53,486 nucleotides of DNA from Tabrizicola sp. (GTDB taxonomy: Bacteria > Pseudomonadota > Alphaproteobacteria > Rhodobacterales > Rhodobacteraceae), in assembly GCA_025458105.1 (NCBI GenBank), contig JALOTD010000093.1, positions 1 through 53,486 on the forward strand. Direction: 5' to 3'. Below the pieces are notes generated by a model. That model was not told where the DNA came from. It did not search any database and worked only from the letters and a program-made list of their open reading frames with translations. This document shows, one piece after another, positions 1-8,336 of the stretch (positions are counted from its first letter, which is position 1; each line of letters starts with the position of its first letter). A program made the translations under genes and the position numbers.

Positions 1-864
1 TCAGTCCACCGCCCGCGGGAAAAGGCCACGAGGCCGAAAGATCAGGACAATGAGGAAGGCAATGTGGCCTGCCAGTATCTGCCATTCCGGGTTGATCTGT
101 GCGCCCATGGTCTGGGCGACGCCGATGATCGCCCCGCCCGCCAGCGTACCCCATAGAGAGCCCAGCCCGCCGATGATGACGGCCTGAAAGGCGTAGATCA
201 GCCGGGCGGGGCCGATGGAAGGGTCGAAGTTCGCCCGCATGCCAAGATAGAGTGCGGCAACCGTGACGATCACCATGGAAAGGCCGGTGGCGATGGCGAA
301 GATAGATTTCGGGTTTAGGCCCATCAGGCTGGCGGTCGTCGGGTCGTCGGAAACGGCGCGAAAGGCGCGCCCTAGGGCCGTGGTGTAGAAAATGCGATTG
401 AGCACGAAAATCACCGCCACGGCCGAAGCAAACGTCAAGAGCGGGAGGGTACCGACGGTGACTGGGCCAAGATCGATCGAGGCACTCTCAAGCGCGCCGG
501 AACGAAGGCGCTGACTGTCAGCGGAGAAGGCCTCAAGCATGCCGTTCTGCAAGGCGACCGATAGTCCGAAGGTAACCAGAAGTGGCGGGAGGATGTCCTT
601 GCCCAAAACCTGGTTCAGGACAAAGCGCTGCAACGCCCAACCGACCGCAAACATCAACGGCGCGGCGATCAGGGCAGCAACGAAGGGGTTCAGCCCGAGG
701 GTCCCTGTGATCAGTAGGATGGCAAAGGCCGCGAAGATGATCAGGTCACCGTGGGCAAGGTTTACCAGCCGCATGATCCCGAAGACGAGGCTGAGGCCCG
801 CAGCGAAGAGCGCGTACAGCCCTCCAAGAAGGATGCCCTGGACAAGCGTGTCAAGCCAGATCAT
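1..864 (-). CDS. livH: Branched-chain amino acid-type ABC transporter permease LivH
   Basis: A 287-residue integral membrane protein with the LivH start (LDTLVQGILLGGLYALFAAG), the conserved VNLAHGD segment near residue 35 and the GGLGSLWGT signature near residue 235 of the BPD_transp_2 family. It forms half of the membrane channel of a high-affinity importer, here probably for an aromatic acid rather than an amino acid, because the transporter genes follow aromatic ring-cleavage genes on the same strand. The stop codon is the first three bases of the window. The partner permease LivM is not visible and presumably lies just outside to the left. The start at 864 has no strong Shine-Dalgarno sequence. 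Confidence 0.93.
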   Translation of the reverse strand: MIWLDTLVQGILLGGLYALFAAGLSLVFGIMRLVNLAHGDLIIFAAFAILLITGTLGLNPFVAALIAAPLMFAVGWALQRFVLNQVLGKDILPPLLVTFGLSVALQNGMLEAFSADSQRLRSGALESASIDLGPVTVGTLPLLTFASAVAVIFVLNRIFYTTALGRAFRAVSDDPTTASLMGLNPKSIFAIATGLSMVIVTVAALYLGMRANFDPSIGPARLIYAFQAVIIGGLGSLWGTLAGGAIIGVAQTMGAQINPEWQILAGHIAFLIVLIFRPRGLFPRAVD

Positions 865-900
865 TGGGCGTCTCGCGGGTTGGGGCGGCTATCAAATTGA

Positions 901-948
901 GCGCCTTTCGGCGCAAGCCTTGTGTATCGCCTCTGGCGCGAGGCGCCA
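901..948 (-). other. Two GC-rich hairpins in the livF-livH gap
   Basis: The 153-base gap between livF and livH is unusually long for this operon. It contains the inverted repeats GCGCC-TTTC-GGCGC (901-914) and TGGCGC-GAG-GCGCCA (934-948). Neither is followed by a T tract. They could be processing or RNA-stability elements that set the ratio of ATPase to permease transcripts. No small gene was recognised in the gap. Confidence 0.35.
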
Positions 949-1017
949 ACCGGCTCGAGCCTTGGGGACGCGACGCCCCCCACCCCCCCGGGTGTACTTC
1001 GCAGGAAGCAAGCCCGG

Positions 1018-1725
1018 TCATGCGGCTTCCCCGAAATATGCAGCGTGGATGGCCTCGCGGGTCACGTCCGTTGTCGGGGCGGTCAGGGTCACGCGGCCTT
1101 CCATCATGCAGTAGACCCGGTTGGACACGGAAAGTGCGCGTGAGATGTCCTGTTCGACAATGATCACGGCGGCGCCTGCCTCACGGATGGCGGGAAGAGC
1201 TGCGTAAATGTCGCGGATCACCACAGGCGCCAGACCGAGGCTGATCTCGTCGCAAAGTAGAAGCTCGGGGTTCGACATCAGCGCCCGACCAATGGCGACC
1301 ATCTGCTGTTGGCCCCCCGAAAGTGCAGTTCCGGGGGAGTGGCGACGCTCCTTCAGGATCGGAAAAAGGGTGTAGATTGCCTCGAGCGTCCAGCGACTCG
1401 ATCCCTTGCGGACCTGCCCGCCAATCAAGAGGTTTTCCTCGACACTCAGCGACGGGAAGAGCTTGCGTCCTTCGGGCACCATGGCAATCCCTCGTTGCAG
1501 GATCTGGTCAGGCTGGAGCGCGCCGATTGCTTCGCCGTTGTGGCGGATCATCTCGGGCGCGTTCCGCAGGACCCCGGTGATCGAGCGCATCAGGGTGGTC
1601 TTGCCCGCGCCATTCGCGCCGATGATGGCGACGCATTCGCCGGCATCGACCTGAAGGTCGATGCCGAAAAGGGCCTTGAACTGGCCGTATTGGGCGGTGA
1701 GGCCATGGGTGGACAGAAGCGCCAT
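1018..1725 (-). CDS. livF: ABC transporter ATP-binding protein LivF
   Basis: A 235-residue ATPase with Walker A GANGAGKTT near residue 36, the signature LSGGQQQM, Walker B LLLCDEISLGL and the switch histidine region replaced by the LivF-typical IIVEQD. The LivF-type sequence MVPEGRKLFPSLSV supports the subfamily. It energises import together with LivG. A good ribosome binding site (GGAGG, six bases before ATG) lies inside the end of livG, so the two are translationally linked. It is part of the minus-strand operon that starts with hydroxyquinol dioxygenase at 7300. Confidence 0.95.
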   Translation of the reverse strand: MALLSTHGLTAQYGQFKALFGIDLQVDAGECVAIIGANGAGKTTLMRSITGVLRNAPEMIRHNGEAIGALQPDQILQRGIAMVPEGRKLFPSLSVEENLLIGGQVRKGSSRWTLEAIYTLFPILKERRHSPGTALSGGQQQMVAIGRALMSNPELLLCDEISLGLAPVVIRDIYAALPAIREAGAAVIIVEQDISRALSVSNRVYCMMEGRVTLTAPTTDVTREAIHAAYFGEAA

Positions 1726-1726
1726 G

Positions 1727-2449
1727 TCAGACCTCCATCCCTAGATAGATTTCTCGGACCTCTTTCGAGGCCATGATCGCCTCGGGCTCGCCGATGCCGA
1801 TGACGCGACCGAAATCAAGCACCAGCAGGCGTTCGACCACCGAATTCAGCGCGTGCAGGACATGTTCGATCCAGATGATCGTGACGCCCTTGGCATGCAG
1901 GCTCCGGATCGTCGCGACCAGCGCCTGGCATTCACCTTCGGTCAGCCCACCGGCGATTTCGTCGAGGAGAAGGAGTTCCGGCCCCGTGGCCATGGCGCGC
2001 GCAAGCTCCAGCCGCTTGCGGTCAAGAAGCGACAGGGTTCCGGCCAGCTGGTTGGCGCGGGCAAGGAGTTCCGTGTCGCGCAGGATGTCCACGCAGGCGT
2101 CCTGAACCTCGGCCTCGCGCTTGCCTTGCCCGTAGGCGGCAGCGGTCAGAAGGTTTTCGAACACAGTCAGGCCTTCGAAAGGCTGCGGGATCTGAAAGCT
2201 GCGGCCCACGCCCATTCGTACCCGCTCCATCGCCGGGGTCCGGGTCACGTCGCGACCAAGTAGCGTGATCCGCCCGGCGTCAGGCAGGAAGTTGCCAGTG
2301 ATCAGGTTGAAGAGCGTGGATTTCCCCGCGCCGTTCGGGCCGATAATCCCCAGCGCCTGACCCTTCGGCACCGAAAAGGTCACGTCGTCGGTCACCTTCA
2401 AGGCACCGAAGCTTTTCGAGACAGAGGTGAGGGTCAGGACGTCAGACAT
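1727..2449 (-). CDS. livG: ABC transporter ATP-binding protein LivG
   Basis: A 240-residue ATPase with Walker A GPNGAGKST, the LivG-type sequence VGRSFQIPQPFEGLTVFENL, Walker B LLLLDEIAGGLTEGE and the C-terminal GIGEPEAIMASKEVREIYLG found in LivG proteins. The signature motif is degenerate (LSLLDRKRLELARAM), as is usual for the subfamily. It pairs with LivF. The start at 2449 overlaps the present 3' end of the upstream binding-protein gene by 16 bases. That overlap exists only because the binding-protein frame appears shifted near its end. Confidence 0.95.
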   Translation of the reverse strand: MSDVLTLTSVSKSFGALKVTDDVTFSVPKGQALGIIGPNGAGKSTLFNLITGNFLPDAGRITLLGRDVTRTPAMERVRMGVGRSFQIPQPFEGLTVFENLLTAAAYGQGKREAEVQDACVDILRDTELLARANQLAGTLSLLDRKRLELARAMATGPELLLLDEIAGGLTEGECQALVATIRSLHAKGVTIIWIEHVLHALNSVVERLLVLDFGRVIGIGEPEAIMASKEVREIYLGMEV

Positions 2450-3729
2450 GCTTTTCCAGCCATGAGTGGTGGCCCCCGGACGATACCGGAGGCCGCGAGC
2501 GGATCAGGCCAAGGCTTCCATCGTGCCCGCCGCCGGACGTCGTTCCGGCGCCACTGGCCGCCGACAAGCTGGGTCTTCGTCACGTTGGTCTTGGCGAAAT
2601 CCGGGATGCCTTCGCCGTTCCAGGCCACCTTGCCGACCATCGTCTCCATGTTCGTCGCGGCAATCGCGGCGGCCACGGCATCGGCGTTCGTCACATCCTC
2701 GACCCTGCCCATGACGTTCGACGCCACTTCGAACAGCGAGTGGATAAACCCGATGGGCTGGGTCCATTGCCGCCCGGTCTTGGCGGTGAAGTCCGCCGCC
2801 AGGTCGCCCGCCGACTGACCTGTCAGCGAGGACTTGAACGGGTGCTGTGCGGACCACCAGACTTCGCATGACAGGTTGTGGCCAGCCTCGCCCAATGCCT
2901 CGACCGATTGCGGGAAGAGGATCGCCTTGGCGACCGAGCAGACCTTGGGGTTGAAGCCCTGCTGCTTGGCCTGGTTCCAGAAGGTGGTGAAGTCGGGCGG
3001 GATCACGACGCCGGTCACCAGCTCGCAGCCCGCATCCTTGAAGGCGGTGATCTGGGCGCTGAAATCGTCGCTCAAGTTCTGGTAGCGGCCCGGATCGGTG
3101 ACGGTATAGCCCTGCGGCGCGTAGCCCGCGGGAAGCCCCAGGTTCGGGTCGCCAAGCGCGTTACCATCGGCATCGTTCGGGAACAGGCCCGCAACCTTCT
3201 TGTTGGTGGCGATCTGGTTCCACATGTTCAGGTGGACCGCGATCAGATCTTCCAGCCCCCAGAAATAGTGGAAGGCATAGTTGAAGGGTTTCCAACTGGC
3301 CGGGTCGCCGGGATTCCCTTGCTGGCCGATGAACCAGGGCTGCCAAGGCGCCTTGGTCGAGATGACAGGCATCCCTTCCGCCTCACAGGTTGTGGCGACG
3401 GGGTTCGTCGTCTCGGGCGTGGAGGCCACGACCATCAGGTTCACTTCGTCATCAACGATCAGCTCCTTGGCCACGGCAGCGGCGCGATTCGGGTCGGACT
3501 GGCTGTCCTTGACGATGACTTCGAAGTTCTGGCCGACCTCGGTCGCAAGGAAGGCCTCGATATTGTAGGCATCGCTTTCGGCAAATCCCGCCAGCGGGCC
3601 CGACTGCGGGCTGACATAGCCGATGCGGATCTTGGCCCCTTGCGCGATGGCCGGGGCAAACAGTCCCGGTGTGGCCAGGGCAAGGCCGGTCGCGGCGCCG
3701 GATTTCAGAAGCTTGCGTCTGGTGATCAT
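2434..3729 (-). CDS. Periplasmic ABC substrate-binding protein (Liv family, altered C-terminus)
   Basis: A 431-residue Peripla_BP_6 protein. The start at 3729 is chosen because CGGGAGGAACGACC precedes the ATG and the protein then opens with a Tat-type leader (MITRRKLLKSGAATGLALA...AIAQG). It should bind an aromatic acid and deliver it to LivHMGF. The C-terminus is odd: after VGGQWRRN the current frame reads an Arg/Trp-rich tail running into livG, whereas the neighbouring frame reads PAAGTMEALA followed by a stop at 2504, the ending expected for the family. About 15-18 codons seem to be missing at about 2540-2560, with a shift of frame. The protein up to residue 400 looks normal. Confidence 0.85.
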   Translation of the reverse strand: MITRRKLLKSGAATGLALATPGLFAPAIAQGAKIRIGYVSPQSGPLAGFAESDAYNIEAFLATEVGQNFEVIVKDSQSDPNRAAAVAKELIVDDEVNLMVVASTPETTNPVATTCEAEGMPVISTKAPWQPWFIGQQGNPGDPASWKPFNYAFHYFWGLEDLIAVHLNMWNQIATNKKVAGLFPNDADGNALGDPNLGLPAGYAPQGYTVTDPGRYQNLSDDFSAQITAFKDAGCELVTGVVIPPDFTTFWNQAKQQGFNPKVCSVAKAILFPQSVEALGEAGHNLSCEVWWSAQHPFKSSLTGQSAGDLAADFTAKTGRQWTQPIGFIHSLFEVASNVMGRVEDVTNADAVAAAIAATNMETMVGKVAWNGEGIPDFAKTNVTKTQLVGGQWRRNDVRRRARWKPWPDPLAASGIVRGPPLMAGKACLTS

Positions 3730-3757
3730 TGGTCGTTCCTCCCGTTTTTGTGGGCCG

Positions 3758-4816
3758 TCAGGCGGGGCATGTCCCGTCGTAGGCCTGTTGCAGCAAATGC
3801 CGGATACCCTCCCGGCTGATCGGTCTTGGATTGGCGTAAGGGTTCTTGGTCGCGATCTCGGTCGCGCGGTCGAGGTCGGTTTCCGTAAGGCCAAGGTCAG
3901 CCAGACGCAGGGGCGCGCCCACGGACTTGGCAAAGCGCCAGAGGCCCGCCCCAGCCGTGCCGCCAAAGGTATCGGCGATGGGCTGCAAAAGGTCCCCCAC
4001 GGCGGGTTCATTGTAGGCCGTGGTGTGGGGCAGCAGGACCGCATGCGTCTCGGCATGGGGCAGGCCGAAGCTGCCGCCCAGCACATGGGCCAGTTTGTGG
4101 TGCAGCGCCATGGTCACATGGCCTAGCGTCAGCGAGCAGCCCCATGCCGCGAAAAGCGCCTTTGCCCGCGCGTCCCGGTCCTGCGGGTCTTTCGCCAGAG
4201 CAGGCAGGGCGTTACGGAAAGCCAGCATCGCCTCGCGGCTGAGGGCCTCGGTCACCGGGTGGCGGTCGGGGGCGTAGAAACCCTCCATCGCGTGAGCTAT
4301 GGCGTTCAGAGCCGAGGTTACCGTAAGGGCGATCGGCAGGGTCAGCGTCAGATTGACGTCGTAGACCACGACCTCGGGCCGGATGGCGGGGTCGCGGCGG
4401 GTGGTTTTCTCGCCGCCTGCCGTTTCGCCCAGGATGTCGGTCATTTCGGACCCGGCGTAGGTGGTGGGGACGACCACCTGATCGGCACCTGTGCGGACGG
4501 CGATGGCCTTGCCAAGACCGGTGGTCGAGCCACCGCCAAGCGAGACAACGCAATCGGCCCCCGCAGCACGGAAGGCGGCAATTGCCTGATCGGTCACCTC
4601 GACCGGCGTGTGCATGGCTGCCCCGGCGAATACACCTGCCGCTTTGTCGCCAAGTCGCGCAGCCAGCGCCTGCGCTTCGGCCTCTTGATGCGGCGTCGAC
4701 AGGACCAGCGCGCGAGAGTGACCAAGTCGCGCGACCTCATCGGGTACCTGGGCCAGTGTACCATGTCCAAAGACGACGCGGGTGGTCAGGCCCGGGAATA
4801 CGAAGGGACGGGTCAT
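3758..4816 (-). CDS. Maleylacetate reductase (iron-type alcohol dehydrogenase family)
   Basis: A 352-residue protein that matches maleylacetate reductases: N-terminal FVFPGLTTRVVFGHG, nucleotide-binding SLGGGSTTGLGKAIA near residue 93, PTTYAGSEMT, and the metal-site region HAMEGFYAP...HHKLAHVLGGSFGLPHAETHA. It reduces maleylacetate to 3-oxoadipate with NAD(P)H in the cytoplasm. It is the expected second step after the hydroxyquinol dioxygenase encoded upstream, and also serves PcpA/LinE-type cleavage of hydroquinones. Its ATG overlaps the stop of the upstream hydrolase (ATGA at 4813-4816), so the two are co-translated. Confidence 0.92.
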   Translation of the reverse strand: MTRPFVFPGLTTRVVFGHGTLAQVPDEVARLGHSRALVLSTPHQEAEAQALAARLGDKAAGVFAGAAMHTPVEVTDQAIAAFRAAGADCVVSLGGGSTTGLGKAIAVRTGADQVVVPTTYAGSEMTDILGETAGGEKTTRRDPAIRPEVVVYDVNLTLTLPIALTVTSALNAIAHAMEGFYAPDRHPVTEALSREAMLAFRNALPALAKDPQDRDARAKALFAAWGCSLTLGHVTMALHHKLAHVLGGSFGLPHAETHAVLLPHTTAYNEPAVGDLLQPIADTFGGTAGAGLWRFAKSVGAPLRLADLGLTETDLDRATEIATKNPYANPRPISREGIRHLLQQAYDGTCPA

Positions 4817-5466
4817 CGTGCGGCCCCCATCTTCGGACTATGCCCGGCGGCGAGATCGGCGAGCATGCTGTCCAGCATGGCGATTTCCGCTGCGCCGACC
4901 TCATGCCCGCGTCCAGGAAAGACGTCTGTGCGCAGCCGAGCCCCGCCCCGGCCAAGTTCGGCAGCCGCGTCGGCAAAGGCGTGAAGCGGGATCCAAGGGT
5001 CGGCGCGTCCGGCCGTAAGGTAGACAGGCAGATCTTCGGTCAGGCTTGTAGGCCGTTCGTCTCCCTGCACACCAACGCGGCAGCCGGTGAAGGCCACCAG
5101 CGCGTCACAGCTGTCCTGCCCGGTGAAAGCGTGCTCCAGCGACAGGCAGGCGCCTTGGCTGAACCCTCCCAGCAGGACCGGCTGGCCCACTGCCCGCACC
5201 GACTGTAACAGCTCGGCCAGATCGGACAGTGATTGCGCCAGTTCGGCCTGCGTCGCGTTGGAACGAGGATCGACGGCAAGGGCACGATACCAGCACTTGT
5301 CGTCAGCCCGGGGTAGGTGGAAGGCAATGTCAGGCGTGGACAGGCGACGGATCACCGCTGCCTCCATCTCTTCGGGGCTTTGGTTCCGGCCATGGACGAA
5401 GATGCACTGCACCTTCGCCCGATCCGGCGACGCGCCCAAGACGATGATGTCCACGATCCCCGGCAT
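4813..5466 (-). CDS. Alpha/beta hydrolase of the phospholipase/carboxylesterase family
   Basis: A 217-residue serine hydrolase with an early HGRNQSPE oxyanion-type loop, the nucleophile elbow GGFSQGACLS (Ser near residue 104), the acid segment TAGRADPWIPL and the histidine in GRGHEVG. The start at 5466 overlaps the upstream stop (TGATG). An upstream ATG at 5523 would intrude into the dioxygenase gene. Relatives are often found beside LinE/PcpA-type dioxygenases and maleylacetate reductase. A role in hydrolysing a ring-cleavage product or an ester of the substrate is an inference. The exact substrate is unknown. Confidence 0.85.
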   Translation of the reverse strand: MPGIVDIIVLGASPDRAKVQCIFVHGRNQSPEEMEAAVIRRLSTPDIAFHLPRADDKCWYRALAVDPRSNATQAELAQSLSDLAELLQSVRAVGQPVLLGGFSQGACLSLEHAFTGQDSCDALVAFTGCRVGVQGDERPTSLTEDLPVYLTAGRADPWIPLHAFADAAAELGRGGARLRTDVFPGRGHEVGAAEIAMLDSMLADLAAGHSPKMGAAR

Positions 5467-6422
5467 CAGAAGCTGGCCGGTTCCAGGCCTGCTTCCATCT
5501 CGGCCTGCCGGTCGGCAAACCACGGCGGGAAGACGAGCGACTGGCCGATCGCGTCGGCGGGTTCGTCCTTGGCCCAGCCTTCTGGCACGGTCCAGGCAAG
5601 TTCGAACAGCGCCCCGCCGGGCGAGCGCATGTACATCGACTTAAAGTACATCCGGTCCTTCTGCTCTGAAACGTCGGTGTAACCCATGCCCTCCAGCCGC
5701 GCCTTCAGCGCGATCTGGTTCTCTTCGTTGCCAGTGTTGAAGGCCAGGTGGTGGACCGTGCCCCCCGCCAGCGTCCAGCTGCCCTGCGGGCTGTCGCGGT
5801 CGGTGATCAGTTCCACGACCGAATGCAAACCGTTGTTTTCCGGCACGATCCACATGCTGCCTTTGTCATCACTGCCCTCGCGGCGGAACTGCATCCCGAT
5901 GTCAAGGAACTCCTCCATCGCAGCAGCATCCATCACCGCGACCGCGCCCCCATAGATGCCCTTGATCGCGACCTGTGGGCCGATCCCCTGCGCCTCGTTC
6001 ACGATGGGCGTGCGAGAGTCATCAGGGTTTTCCACCAACTCGTGCAGAATGCCACAAGGATGGGCGAACAACACGCGCGTCAGGCCGAAGCGGCTACCCT
6101 TGGTCGCCGGAATGCCATGCTTGTTCAGCCGGTCGACCCAGAAATCCGCAGCGCCCACTGGGATCGCCTGCATGATCGTGCGGGTCTGGTTCGTGCCACG
6201 ACGTCCGAAGATGCCGGGTTTCTTGAACGGAAATGTGGTGATGATTGTCGAGGCGTCGCCGTTCTTCGACCCGTAGTACAGGTGATAGACCGGCAGAACG
6301 CCATCGAAAAGCACTGTCCGCTTGACCGAGTAAAGCCCCAGCGCCTTGGTATAGAAGTCATAGTCCTCCTGCACGCCATGCGTGCTCATCGTCAGGTGAT
6401 GGTAGCCGGAAACCAGGGCCAT
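5466..6422 (-). CDS. PcpA/LinE-type ring-cleaving dioxygenase (VOC superfamily)
   Basis: A 318-residue two-domain vicinal-oxygen-chelate protein. Metal ligands align with those known for PcpA (His11, His227, Glu276) as His9 in GYHHLTM, His225 in GTVHHLAFN and Glu274 in GALFELAW. The family cleaves hydroquinones next to a hydroxyl with Fe(II), giving (chloro)maleylacetate or 4-hydroxymuconic semialdehyde, which fits the maleylacetate reductase gene two positions downstream. A strong site AAGGAAGGAT precedes the ATG. It is the second gene of the operon, five bases after the hydroxyquinol dioxygenase. The natural hydroquinone substrate cannot be read from sequence. Confidence 0.88.
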   Translation of the reverse strand: MALVSGYHHLTMSTHGVQEDYDFYTKALGLYSVKRTVLFDGVLPVYHLYYGSKNGDASTIITTFPFKKPGIFGRRGTNQTRTIMQAIPVGAADFWVDRLNKHGIPATKGSRFGLTRVLFAHPCGILHELVENPDDSRTPIVNEAQGIGPQVAIKGIYGGAVAVMDAAAMEEFLDIGMQFRREGSDDKGSMWIVPENNGLHSVVELITDRDSPQGSWTLAGGTVHHLAFNTGNEENQIALKARLEGMGYTDVSEQKDRMYFKSMYMRSPGGALFELAWTVPEGWAKDEPADAIGQSLVFPPWFADRQAEMEAGLEPASF

Positions 6423-6427
6423 TTGGT

Positions 6428-7300
6428 TTATCCTTCCTTTGTTGACGCTTGGGCAAAAGGGCCTTCCCGGTCGAGCACCAGCGCGACCTCAAGGGCAAAT
6501 CCGCTGCCTTTGGGAGTGAAGTCCGAAATCATGCCGGGCCGGGCAGCGAAAAGGGCATCGCGCCCGATGGCCGGATCGGTACCGTCGAAGACGGCCGTCA
6601 CCAGGCGGCGATAGCCGGGGGCGGTCACCGCAAAATGAATGTGGGCAGGGCGGTCAAGCGCCAGACCGAGACGGCGCGCAAGCGCCCCGACCGGTCCATC
6701 ATCGGGCAGGGCATATCCGGCCGGACGAACAGTCCAGAAGTGAAATCCGCCGGCCTCGTCAGTCAGGAAGCGGCCACGCAGGTTGAACTCGGGCTGATTA
6801 TCCGGATCCTGATTTTCGTAGCGACCTTCGCCATTGGCATGCCAGACATCCAGCATTGCCCCCGGCAAGACTTCACCATCGGGCCCTCGGACCGTGCCAC
6901 TGACAGTCAATCGATGACCCTGCCCATCCCGGCAAAGATCGGCGCCAAGAGCCAGAAGTGGCGCATCCGCCCGGTAGAACGGTCCCGGCAGAGTTGACGG
7001 TGTGATCCCCGGCCGATCAGGACAAGCTGCGCTGATTACCCCATCCGAAATGCCGAAGACATCCGCAAGCAGAACCCATTCCTGCCGACGTGTGTCGGTG
7101 GCGTACCCAACATCTGTCAGGAACTGGACCAAAGCCTCCAGCTCTTCCGGCGTGGGCCGCAGAGTTGCCAGAACGTCAAAGGCATGCTGCGTGATCAGCC
7201 GGACGGCATCGCCCAACCGGCCCGGAGCGGCCGCGGCAAGGCGGCGGCGCAATTCCGCAGCGACGCGCAATTCCTCCAATGATCCCCCCTGTCCGTCCAT
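6428..7300 (-). CDS. Hydroxyquinol 1,2-dioxygenase (intradiol)
   Basis: A 290-residue intradiol dioxygenase. The expected Fe(III) ligands are visible: Tyr109 (GPFYRADAP), Tyr161 (GRYENQ), His220 and His222 (RPAHIHF). The N-terminal dimerisation helices and the segment FGISDGV are typical of the hydroxyquinol/catechol branch. It converts benzene-1,2,4-triol to maleylacetate, the substrate of the reductase at 3758-4816. The start at 7300 is preferred over 7324 because AGGGAGGA lies five bases upstream of it. It is the first gene of the minus-strand operon and is divergent from a LysR gene that probably controls it. Confidence 0.93.
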   Translation of the reverse strand: MDGQGGSLEELRVAAELRRRLAAAAPGRLGDAVRLITQHAFDVLATLRPTPEELEALVQFLTDVGYATDTRRQEWVLLADVFGISDGVISAACPDRPGITPSTLPGPFYRADAPLLALGADLCRDGQGHRLTVSGTVRGPDGEVLPGAMLDVWHANGEGRYENQDPDNQPEFNLRGRFLTDEAGGFHFWTVRPAGYALPDDGPVGALARRLGLALDRPAHIHFAVTAPGYRRLVTAVFDGTDPAIGRDALFAARPGMISDFTPKGSGFALEVALVLDREGPFAQASTKEG

Positions 7301-7338
7301 CCCGTCCTCCCTGACGTAGGACAACGTTAGAGGGGTCG

Positions 7339-7352
7339 TTAACGCTTGCTAA
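7339..7352. promoter_or_regulatory. Candidate LysR operator between divergent genes
   Basis: The 85-base divergent gap holds TTA-N8-TAA (7339-7352) overlapping the perfect palindrome CGTTAACG (7337-7344). LysR-type activators bind short interrupted dyads in such gaps. The assignment to the adjacent LysR protein rests on position only. Confidence 0.4.
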
Positions 7353-7385
7353 TGCAAAATCTGCAGATCAATATACCAAATCATT

Positions 7386-8336
7386 ATGAAGCTCAGCGAG
7401 GCCCATCTGATCCAGCTGTCCGCCGTGGTCGATGCTGGCAGCCTGTCGAAAGGCGCGGCAGCTTTGGGGCTTTCGCAACCGGCACTGTCGCGATCACTGG
7501 CGCAGTTGGAGGCGCGCGTCGGCAAGCCGCTGTTCGTTCGTGACCGCAGACCCTTGCAGGCAACTCCGCTGGGCATTCAGCTGGCAGCACATGGACGGCG
7601 CATCCTGGTGGAAAGCCGACGGGCGACCGAAGCGGTCGAAAGCCTGTTGCGCGGCACCCGAGGCCTCGTACGCGTGATGGGGGTGCCCTTCTTCATGGAT
7701 GCGATGATCAGCCGGATCATCGCGGCCTTCCAGAACCAGCATCCGGACGTGAACTTCGAACAAAGCTACGGCAACCTGACCGAGGTCGGCAACGGCCTCC
7801 GCGCCGACCAGCTGGACCTTGGCATCGTGCCGCTGGGCCTGTCAGGACAGCCCGAGGGCCTTGCCTTTACCGCCATCTTGTCCGCCCGAAATGTCGTCTG
7901 CTGCCGAGTGGGCCATCCGCTGCAATCGACGAAGCGGCTGCTGACGGGCGACTTGGCCAGCTTTCCCTGGGTGGCCCCGCTGCCAGGCTCTCCTCTTCTT
8001 GCGGACCTGTTCGCGATCCGATCCTCGCTTGGGACAGCGGATCTGGACATCCGCTATTCCGGCGGTTCGCTTCTGTCAGTCATCAACTACATGTCCGAAA
8101 CCGACGCGCTGGCAATCATGCCGTTCTCAGTCTGGTTCGCTGATCGCAAATACAACCGAATTGCCGTCCTGCCCGTGGACATCCCGCAACCGCAGCGCAA
8201 CCTCGGCATCCTGCAACTGGCTGGCCCGGTCAAGAACCCGGCTGCCCTGTCCTTTGCCGATTTTGTCGTACAATCCTTTGCCACCATGCAGCAGCTGATC
8301 CTGCGGCACGAGAATGCTGTCGTCTGGCGGCGCTAG
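7386..8336 (+). CDS. LysR-type transcriptional regulator
   Basis: A 316-residue LTTR. The winged helix-turn-helix at residues 4-62 is clear (GSLSKGAAALGLSQPALSRSLAQLE), followed by a periplasmic-binding-like co-inducer domain from about residue 95 (VRVMGVPFFMDAMISRIIAAF). It is divergent from the hydroxyquinol operon, the usual arrangement for an LTTR activating its target in response to a ring intermediate. Its 3' end overlaps the convergent IclR gene by four bases. The inducer (hydroxyquinol or maleylacetate) is an inference. Confidence 0.92.
   Translation: MKLSEAHLIQLSAVVDAGSLSKGAAALGLSQPALSRSLAQLEARVGKPLFVRDRRPLQATPLGIQLAAHGRRILVESRRATEAVESLLRGTRGLVRVMGVPFFMDAMISRIIAAFQNQHPDVNFEQSYGNLTEVGNGLRADQLDLGIVPLGLSGQPEGLAFTAILSARNVVCCRVGHPLQSTKRLLTGDLASFPWVAPLPGSPLLADLFAIRSSLGTADLDIRYSGGSLLSVINYMSETDALAIMPFSVWFADRKYNRIAVLPVDIPQPQRNLGILQLAGPVKNPAALSFADFVVQSFATMQQLILRHENAVVWRR

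Noticed and set aside
865-1017. Small gene in the livF-livH gap
   Set aside because: Frames there are short, have no ribosome binding site and extend into the reverse of the flanking genes. The hairpins are the only clear structure.
3730-4086. N-terminal extension of the first binding protein to 4086
   Set aside because: It would lie inside the maleylacetate reductase gene and precede a Tat leader. The ATG at 3729 has an excellent ribosome binding site.
7386-8336. LysR gene as regulator of the second dioxygenase operon (9216)
   Set aside because: It is divergent from the hydroxyquinol operon and separated from 9216 by the IclR gene, which has its own palindromes there.
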